A stretch of DNA of 25,395 bases, taken from positions 1 to 25,395 of the forward strand of contig JAFGVG010000448.1 of assembly GCA_016938095.1 (NCBI GenBank), given 5' to 3'. Every line of letters starts with the position of its first letter. Positions within the stretch are counted from its first letter, which is position 1. The translations under genes and the position numbers were made by a program. This document shows positions 20,406 to 25,395 of this stretch, in pieces. The notes beneath the pieces are model-generated. The model did no database searches, was not told the origin of the DNA, and saw only the letters and a program-made list of their open reading frames with translations. This DNA is from Bacteroidales bacterium (GTDB lineage Bacteria > Bacteroidota > Bacteroidia > Bacteroidales > UBA10428).

Positions 20406-20425
20406 AGACGTTGCATGCAGCGTCT
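20406..20425. repeat. REP-like palindrome (GAGACG family), intergenic copy
   Basis: AGACGTTGCATGCAGCGTCT is palindromic except for one T-G wobble. It begins one base after the stop codon of the small tail gene and precedes the gpJ-like gene. It is 78 bases downstream of the sister copy. Confidence 0.7.
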
Positions 20426-20442
20426 CTACATAAAACAAAAAT

Positions 20443-21231
20443 ATGGCACGATCATTAACAGAAATAAAGACCTCGCTTGTTGGAAACCAGCCGGGCTTAA
20501 GTACCAGTTCAACGGCTGAGTGGCGTATATGGGTTGAGATATTTGCCTATGCAATATGGCTATTTGAGGTAGTAATGGATGTTTTCCGGGCTGATGTTGA
20601 AAACCAGCTATCGAAAAAGCAACCTGGTACCCGCGAATGGTACAGCGAGAAAGCCCTGGCATTCCAGAACGGGCACACCCTTACAGTTGATGAATGGGGC
20701 GTTGTGGGTTATGCCGTTACCGATACAGAGGCTCAGATAGTGAAGCGGGCTTCGATAAGTGAAGCTGGCGGAACAGTAACCATAAAGGTTGCCAAAATCA
20801 ATGCCGAAACAAACGAGCTTGAACCGCTTAACCTCACCGATGGCGAGTACCTGAACTTTCAGAGATACATGGATGCAGTAAAATTTGCTGGAACGGCGGT
20901 AGAGTACCGGTCGCTCCCGGCTGATGTGGTTGAATACGACATTTCGGTTTATTACGACCCGCTTTACCTGCCTTCAGAAGTTGAAGCAAACGTATTGGCA
21001 GCATTGGCAGCTTTCAGAACAGCTTTAAGTTTCGATGCAAGGCTGTATAAAACTGATTTTGTAACCGCTGTACAGGCAGTTGCCGGAGTAAAATCGGTAA
21101 AGGTCAACTCAATGACAATTATCCCTGAAGAGGGAGAGCCTGTTGTACTCGATGTTGTTGAAGAACTTGAAAGCGGTTATTTCAACTTTTCCGACGATTC
21201 AGTAATTGAAATGATCAACATCGATGCGTAG
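20443..21231 (+). CDS. Baseplate wedge protein, gpJ/gp47-like
   Basis: 262 aa. The N-terminus ('IKTSLVGNQPGLSTSSTAEWRIWVEIFAYAIWLFEVVMDVFRADVENQLSKKQPGT') is the helix of a J-type wedge protein. 'GGTVTIKVAKINAETNELEPL' and 'VEYDISVYYDPLYLPSEVEANVLAALAAFRTALSFDARLYKTDFVTAVQAVAGVKSV' match the J-family C-terminal domain ('v...i.yd......v...v..al..yl.......l..s.l...v..v.GV'). It forms the outer baseplate ring with the gp25-like wedge. The C-terminal end overlaps the next gene by 8 bases. Confidence 0.65.
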   Translation: MARSLTEIKTSLVGNQPGLSTSSTAEWRIWVEIFAYAIWLFEVVMDVFRADVENQLSKKQPGTREWYSEKALAFQNGHTLTVDEWGVVGYAVTDTEAQIVKRASISEAGGTVTIKVAKINAETNELEPLNLTDGEYLNFQRYMDAVKFAGTAVEYRSLPADVVEYDISVYYDPLYLPSEVEANVLAALAAFRTALSFDARLYKTDFVTAVQAVAGVKSVKVNSMTIIPEEGEPVVLDVVEELESGYFNFSDDSVIEMINIDA

Positions 21232-21709
21232 GCTTTTCACCATAAATTTTGAAACACTTTTGTCGCGGATGCTTCCGGAGTACAAAAGGTTGCCAAAACG
21301 TTTACTACTGTTTTACTGGCCATTTGGTGAACTTACAACACTATTCGCGGCCTTTAAAGCATGGCGGGCCGATGTTTTTTATCGGGTGAACGTAACTGGG
21401 CAGGTTATTAGCCTTCAAACCTATTTGAACCGGGTTATTGAAGGTGCCAATGGTGAAATAAGAATTGAGAATTTTAACGACTTGGGTGTTTGGGTACAGC
21501 TAAGCACCGAAGATGGTGAAAGCTACATGATACCTGAATATTGCGAGGCCGCATCGCGAGGGGAATTTACTCCTCTAACCGATGTTGACTTTTATGTTTA
21601 TGTCCCCCAGGGCGTAAACAACGCCAATGTAGCACGAATTGTAAATCAGTATAAACTGGCTGGTAAACGATATTTGATTGTTACCATAGCCGTAGAAATG
21701 ATAACTTAA
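21224..21709 (+). CDS. Baseplate-associated protein of unknown family
   Basis: 161 aa; occupies the place of the gpI-type baseplate protein (after J and before the fibre). The N-terminus 'LFTINFETLLSRMLPEYKRLPKRLLLFYWPFGELTTLFAAFKAWRADVFYRVNVTGQVISLQTYLN' is helical and Arg-rich with 'LP...R', as in I-like proteins. The C-terminal half is beta ('ESYMIPEYCEAAS', 'DVDFYVYVPQGVNNANVARIVNQYKLAGKRYLIVTI'), resembling a small Ig-like or YmfQ-type domain. The function is inferred from position. Confidence 0.55.
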   Translation: MRRLFTINFETLLSRMLPEYKRLPKRLLLFYWPFGELTTLFAAFKAWRADVFYRVNVTGQVISLQTYLNRVIEGANGEIRIENFNDLGVWVQLSTEDGESYMIPEYCEAASRGEFTPLTDVDFYVYVPQGVNNANVARIVNQYKLAGKRYLIVTIAVEMIT

Positions 21710-21719
21710 ATTACTTAGC

Positions 21720-22709
21720 ATGAAAAAATTAGTTCAAAATAGTGGTGTACGAAAATGGTATGGCGATGAGTGGGTGACCATTCAGGATGAGCTTAATGCT
21801 GTAATTGAAGGCCATTTTAGCGCTTTTGGGGCTCAATTTATCCTTTCTGGCTGTGTTGTGACGGATGCAAGCGTTAGTGCCGGTTTAGTACTCCTAAACC
21901 ATTTGGATGGGTTTAAGGTATGCAGGTTGCCAGCAGCCTCTGGATTATCGTTTCCATGCTATTTAAAACCTGTTAAAACAGAAGAAACACGCTTGTACTT
22001 AGATGGTGCAACCAAGCCGGTAGCTTACACTTACAGTGCCGAAATTTCAGCCACCAACGAAGGCGGTTATCTCGAGCTTAAAGCCGATAACACCACGCCC
22101 AGGTTTACCGATGTTATCCAGGATGCCACCCACCGATTTGTAAGCGATGATGAAAAGACAAGTTATGCAGGGCAGGCTGCTGCAGCTGTTACTGCATTGC
22201 GTGGAGGTGTTGATGCTGCTTTTGATACTCTCGAAAAGTTGCGTGCCGATTTACAGGATCAGATTGATACAATTGAGGTGGCGGGCACCGATTATGAGTT
22301 GATCTATTCTACCATAAGGGGTGGAATAGATGAAAGCATGGACACGCTTGAAAAATTGAGGGCGGCAATGGTCGGCCGGAATTTGGACTGGGCAAAAATT
22401 ACAAACGTACCTGAATATAAAGGGAGGGCGGCACTTGCAACTGCTTTAATTAATTGGGCAGGTAAACCTGAAATTTATAAGACTATCCTTGAAAATACTT
22501 TATTTGATGCGGAGAACCTGGAAGAGGGGAAAACAATAGGCCTTTTGCTCGATGGTGCATTTGAATCAACCTTCGCTGCAAAATTTAAAAAGGTTGCCGG
22601 TTCTCCAGCCCCATCGCCCACTGAGCTCAATTACGTTCAAATGAAATGCCTGAACGCAACTGTTGGTAGCGAATTGATTATTTACAGCGTAATGTACATT
22701 GAGTCATGA
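21720..22709 (+). CDS. Tail fibre protein
   Basis: 329 aa. Residues about 140-215 contain two copies of a fibre shaft repeat: 'ALRGGVDAAFDTLEKLRADL' and 'TIRGGIDESMDTLEKLRAAM'. The motif G(V/I)D..(F/M)DTLEKLRA is common in trimeric phage fibres. The N-terminal half ('KLVQNSGVRKWYGDEWVTIQDELNAVIEGHF') probably attaches to the baseplate. The C-terminal part carries beta stretches and ends 'NATVGSELIIYSVMYIES'. Overlaps the next gene by four bases (ATGA). Confidence 0.7.
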   Translation: MKKLVQNSGVRKWYGDEWVTIQDELNAVIEGHFSAFGAQFILSGCVVTDASVSAGLVLLNHLDGFKVCRLPAASGLSFPCYLKPVKTEETRLYLDGATKPVAYTYSAEISATNEGGYLELKADNTTPRFTDVIQDATHRFVSDDEKTSYAGQAAAAVTALRGGVDAAFDTLEKLRADLQDQIDTIEVAGTDYELIYSTIRGGIDESMDTLEKLRAAMVGRNLDWAKITNVPEYKGRAALATALINWAGKPEIYKTILENTLFDAENLEEGKTIGLLLDGAFESTFAAKFKKVAGSPAPSPTELNYVQMKCLNATVGSELIIYSVMYIES

Positions 22710-23641
22710 TCTACAACGGCGGATTATTACCATTAAACAACACTTTTTTGTTGTACATACAGTTTAATGACTCGGTAAACACGGGCTTTCAAATCGATGT
22801 AAACGGGCGTATTCTCAATCAATACACAATAGGTGAAGAAATTGCTGCTAAGAATGCGAACAAAGCTTTAATTGTGTCTGGCGGACTTGGTGGCACCGCT
22901 TGGGTCATTGATAATCTTTCGAGTTATTTAAAGACCGGAGCTAAATCGATTGTTGGGTCAGTTGCTACTACCTCCAGGGGAATTGACGCCGCTAATAATT
23001 TGCATTACATTGCAACACGTGCAAAATATTCTGATGATTTGCTTGCTTCGCTTACAGATATTTCGTCGGAAATTTTCTTGGATTATTTTTCGGCTGAAAA
23101 ATTGATTGGTGCTGATGGGTCACTGTTGCTAAAGCCACAATCGTCACCATATAAATGGAAAATATCGACCGATAAAGGTGTGACATTTACCGACGTTGTA
23201 GAAGCATCAACGAGTGATGTATTAGGTTTAATTTATGATGCAACCCACTATCTACAAATTACCTTCCCGGGGAGGACGATCGACTTTTACGGTCCTTCAG
23301 GTTTGAGATCAAAAACTTTATGGGGCGATGTGTTTTACGGAGCCGGTTGGATTGATGCAACAAGGTGTGCCTTTGCTGCAGGTTTATCGGGTGAGTTCAG
23401 AATTTATTTATTTAACTATGAAACAGATACCATTTCGTTACTCCATACTACAACAGACTATGCCGGTTTTTCAAATCAACGAATAAGCCACTCGAATGGC
23501 TATTTATTTGTGCCCAACCATTATATGGTTGAAGTGATTAGCTTAATTAATGGCCCAGTAGCACAAATAAACCTATCAACAATTTTCGGAAGTACCACGT
23601 CCAATTATGGGAGGTTATACGTAGCCGATTTTTTTAACTAA
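22706..23641 (+). CDS. Tail fibre tip / receptor-binding protein candidate
   Basis: 311 aa, last gene of the tail block. Beta-rich with many Asp/Gly turns ('LNNTFLLYIQFNDSVNTGFQIDVNGRILNQY', 'GGLGGTAWVIDNL', 'LSGEFRIYLFNYETDTISLLHTTTDYAGFSNQRISHSNGYLFVPNHYMVEVI'), reminiscent of a beta-propeller-like surface protein. No catalytic motif is visible. The position after the shaft fibre and the coupling (ATGA) suggest the host-contact end of the fibre. Confidence 0.55.
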   Translation: MIYNGGLLPLNNTFLLYIQFNDSVNTGFQIDVNGRILNQYTIGEEIAAKNANKALIVSGGLGGTAWVIDNLSSYLKTGAKSIVGSVATTSRGIDAANNLHYIATRAKYSDDLLASLTDISSEIFLDYFSAEKLIGADGSLLLKPQSSPYKWKISTDKGVTFTDVVEASTSDVLGLIYDATHYLQITFPGRTIDFYGPSGLRSKTLWGDVFYGAGWIDATRCAFAAGLSGEFRIYLFNYETDTISLLHTTTDYAGFSNQRISHSNGYLFVPNHYMVEVISLINGPVAQINLSTIFGSTTSNYGRLYVADFFN

Positions 23642-23792
23642 GGGGTAAAAATAAGCCCCCGGTCAGGATAGACTCTCTCAACTTCCTATCCCATAAAATG
23701 CGACACAGCCGCACACCCGGAGACTAAATGTCTTCAGCGCGGCTGTGTCGCATTATTTATTATTGAGAGAGAATGCAAATTTAAAAATAAAC
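23642..23792 (+). ncRNA. Nested hairpin and pseudoknot-capable leader before dam
   Basis: No gene is seen. AATGCGACACAGCCGC (23697-23712) pairs perfectly with GCGGCTGTGTCGCATT (23739-23754), with a smaller AGAC/GTCT hairpin in the loop. CTCTCTCAA (23673-23681) pairs with TTGAGAGAG (23763-23771) outside it. GGATAG (23666-23671) can pair with CTATCC (23686-23691), and the loop it forms contains CTCTCTCAA, so both together make a pseudoknot. The structure ends 21 bases before the dam ATG at 23793. It may terminate the tail transcript, control dam, or be a REP-like insertion. Confidence 0.5.
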
Positions 23793-24629
23793 ATGAGAAC
23801 ATTTAACACATCACCGCTCCCATTCCAGGGGCAAAAAAGAAACTTTGTAAAGGCGTTTAAACGCGAATTAATTAACTATCCGGCCAATGCTATTTTTGTA
23901 GACTTATTTGGCGGTTCTGGCCTTCTGAGTAACACGGTTAAGCAACATTACCCTGCAGCAAAGGTTGTTTATAATGATTACGATGATTTTATGAGCAGGA
24001 TAAGGTTAATACCACAGACCAATCAGTTATTACATCAACTGAGGGGCATAGTTGCTGATTTACCGCGCAAAGTTCAGATTTCCGGCAAGCATCGAATGCA
24101 AATAATTGAACTTTTAAGAGAAGCTGAAAATTCAGGTTATAATGATTGGATTACAATTTCATCAAACCTGTTGTTTTCCATGAACTATGCAACAACTTTT
24201 CAGGCTTTAATTAAAGAGACCATGTACAATAAGGTGCGCTTGTCTGACTATGATTCTGAGGGATATTTGTCCGGTGTTGAAATTACCCGGGCAGATTACA
24301 AGGAGCTATTTGAATCATTTAAGCATTACCCGAATGTGGTTTACCTGGTTGATCCACCATACTTATCTACCGATACAGCCACTTATTGCAGTGACAAGTA
24401 CTGGAGGTTACAAGACTACCTTGATGTTTTGCTTGTACTCATGAACAACAACTATTTTTATTTTACTTCAAGTAAGTCACAGATAGTTGAATTATGTAAT
24501 TGGATTAGCAGTGTCACGGCCTTTAACAACCCATTCTCAATGGCCCAGCGTTCTGAAGTAAATGTCTCAACTACCCACAACGCCGGTTATACAGATATCA
24601 TGTACCATTACAAAAAAAATGATGAATAA
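23793..24629 (+). CDS. dam: D12-class N6-adenine DNA methyltransferase (Dam-like)
   Basis: 278 aa from the ATG at 23793; an upstream GTG at 23745 lies inside the hairpin and is unlikely. The SAM-binding motif FVDLFGGSG is at 35-43, and the catalytic motif DPPY is at 187-190. The N-terminal 'PLPFQGQKRNF' corresponds to the 'P..W.GgK..l' motif X of D12 enzymes. It methylates adenine in double-stranded DNA using SAM. The target site cannot be read from the sequence; GATC is typical for this class. Likely roles are anti-restriction or packaging control. It is coupled to the TS-like gene. Confidence 0.85.
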   Translation: MRTFNTSPLPFQGQKRNFVKAFKRELINYPANAIFVDLFGGSGLLSNTVKQHYPAAKVVYNDYDDFMSRIRLIPQTNQLLHQLRGIVADLPRKVQISGKHRMQIIELLREAENSGYNDWITISSNLLFSMNYATTFQALIKETMYNKVRLSDYDSEGYLSGVEITRADYKELFESFKHYPNVVYLVDPPYLSTDTATYCSDKYWRLQDYLDVLLVLMNNNYFYFTSSKSQIVELCNWISSVTAFNNPFSMAQRSEVNVSTTHNAGYTDIMYHYKKNDE

Positions 24630-25257
24630 GTACCACCAATTGATCTCAAAGATCATTTCCCAGGGCAAAACACATACAAATAAGAAAGGTGATAATACTT
24701 ACCTTCTAAACCAGCAGCTACAGTTGAAGGCTATTGATTTGCTTGATATTTTTGAAGGGCATCTAATTGCCAGGAATAAGCTAAAAAATGAACTTGAACT
24801 ATTTCAGTCGGGCGAACGCCTGACTGAAAAGTACAGGGAGAAAGGGATTAGTTGGTGGGATTATTGTGGCCCAATATTGGTGAACTCATATCCAACTTAC
24901 TTTGAGAAATTGCCCGGACTAATAACTAAAATCAATCGTGAAAAGCGTGTTTCAAAAAATTATGTACTGTTTTTAGGCTCTACCGATGCTGAAAGCAACC
25001 AGTTACCGTGCTTGTCGTTAATTCAATTTCAAATAGATGATGGAAGGCTTGTAATGACAGCTTATCAGCGCAGTAGTGATGCTAATCTAGGACTTCCTGC
25101 TGACTTGTATCATCTCTATTTAATTAGCCGTCAGATAGAAGTTAAATTGCGTTCAATAACCTTGTTTTTAGGCAATGTCCATATTTACCTTAACAACCTT
25201 GAGAACTCCAAAAAGCTACTTTCAGGTGAAAGTGTGCGCTTTGCTTTAAATGTTTAA
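24619..25257 (+). CDS. Short thymidylate-synthase-fold protein; possible dCMP-specific enzyme
   Basis: 212 aa from tandem ATGs at 24619/24622, overlapping the dam stop. TS features in order: N-terminal 'YHQLISKIISQG', Glu58 in a 'NELELFQSG' helix, 'SWWDYCGP', catalytic Cys131 in 'QLPCLSLIQFQ', 'DDGRLVMTAYQRSSDANLGLP' (the QRS.D..LGLP motif, Arg151 and Asp154), and His188/Tyr190 in 'LGNVHIYLN'. The Asn that selects dUMP in TS (LGLPFN, E. coli Asn177) is Asp162 here (LGLPAD). Asp at this site is found in T4 dCMP hydroxymethylase and shifts L. casei TS to dCMP when engineered. The paired Arg of 'RR' is lost and the C-terminus is short. It could be a dCMP methylase or hydroxymethylase, or a non-enzymatic descendant. 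Confidence 0.7.
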   Translation: MMNKYHQLISKIISQGKTHTNKKGDNTYLLNQQLQLKAIDLLDIFEGHLIARNKLKNELELFQSGERLTEKYREKGISWWDYCGPILVNSYPTYFEKLPGLITKINREKRVSKNYVLFLGSTDAESNQLPCLSLIQFQIDDGRLVMTAYQRSSDANLGLPADLYHLYLISRQIEVKLRSITLFLGNVHIYLNNLENSKKLLSGESVRFALNV

Positions 25258-25261
25258 AAAA

Positions 25262-25292
25262 TGTACAATTCGTTTTTTAAATTTGTACAATT
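25262..25292 (+). promoter_or_regulatory. Direct repeat of TGTACAATT, possible operator or promoter
   Basis: TGTACAATT occurs at 25262-25270 and 25284-25292, 22 bases apart, in an AT-rich stretch that follows the TS-like stop. TAAATTTG (25278-25285) matches the Bacteroidota -7 element, but no -33 element is at the right distance. Two helical turns of spacing would suit a regulator. Confidence 0.25.
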
Positions 25293-25395
25293 TGATTTTC
25301 GACGATTACAAGAATCAATATTTCATCTGTTCTAGGTCTGTTGGCCAAGCTATCAAAATGCTGCGCACGAGGTATGAGCATATCCTCGATGATGA
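25283..25395 (+). CDS. Possible start of a further gene (partial, TTG start)
   Basis: An open frame from TTG at 25283 runs to the window edge: MYNLIFDDYKNQYFICSRSV, then GQAIKMLRTRYEHILDD. Composition looks like protein, but the start codon is weak and only 37 codons are visible. An ATG at 25261 opens another frame that stops after 25 codons, so it is not the same gene. No family is recognised. Confidence 0.3.
   Translation, partial: MYNLIFDDYKNQYFICSRSVGQAIKMLRTRYEHILDD

Noticed and set aside
1602..20425. CRISPR array
   Set aside because: The repeated palindromes are far apart, differ in sequence and lack regular spacers.
23745..23792. Longer dam start at GTG 23745
   Set aside because: It falls inside the perfect stem, and the added residues do not resemble the D12 family; ATG at 23793 precedes the conserved PLPFQGQKR motif closely.
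24250..24444. 64-aa frame within dam
   Set aside because: Out-of-frame shadow of a strongly supported methyltransferase.

Overview
The window is the late (structural) region of a Mu-like, contractile-tailed phage or prophage of a Bacteroidota host. The Mu-like assignment rests on a DUF935/gp29-type portal, a MuF/gp30-type minor head protein, a gp36-type head-completion protein, and a protease with an I-type C-terminus. The contractile tail is shown by a sheath gene, a tube gene and a gp25/gpJ-type baseplate. The Bacteroidota assignment rests on TAnnTTTG-type promoter elements, poor Shine-Dalgarno signals, lipobox and signal-peptide style (AACS, AEAQ), a DUF5675-type protein, a DUF6046-like baseplate gene, a BspA-type leucine-rich tail protein, and short GC-rich palindromes of the kind common in Bacteroidota chromosomes. 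Neither phage end nor any early/transposition gene is inside the window, so prophage versus free phage cannot be decided.

Layout. 1-5268 is a minus-strand packaging/portal block, read right to left: small terminase, large terminase, gp36-like, portal, MuF minor head protein with a probable nuclease-toxin C-terminus, and the start of a gpG-like virion morphogenesis gene. 5269-5450 is a divergent control region. From 5451 everything is on the plus strand: protease/scaffold, major capsid, an exported protein, a lysis-like group (holin-like, DUF5675-type, membrane protein, one-piece spanin), sheath, tube, tail-assembly chaperone with a -1 frameshift product, tape measure, baseplate genes, tail-fibre/receptor genes including an AT-rich BspA-type protein, and two more fibre genes ending at 23641. 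A strongly structured non-coding stretch (23642-23792) separates this from a translationally coupled pair: a D12-class adenine DNA methyltransferase and a short thymidylate-synthase-fold protein. A further gene may begin at the right edge.

How the parts work together. The terminases package DNA through the portal into the capsid matured by the protease. MuF and gpG-like proteins complete the head, and MuF may carry an internal nuclease into the next host. Sheath, tube, tape measure and baseplate form the injection machine, and the fibre genes choose the host. The lysis group opens the envelope. The methyltransferase and TS-like protein look like a DNA-modification or anti-restriction module.

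Best leads: (1) the TS-like protein next to Dam, which keeps the catalytic Cys but has Asp in place of the dUMP-selecting Asn, a change known to favour dCMP; (2) a small RNA candidate with a tRNA-3'-end-like hairpin and its own promoter and terminator, next to a MuF gene whose C-terminus resembles CdiA-type PD-(D/E)XK nucleases; (3) the nested, pseudoknot-capable structure just before dam; (4) several host-type REP palindromes, two of them inside reading frames.
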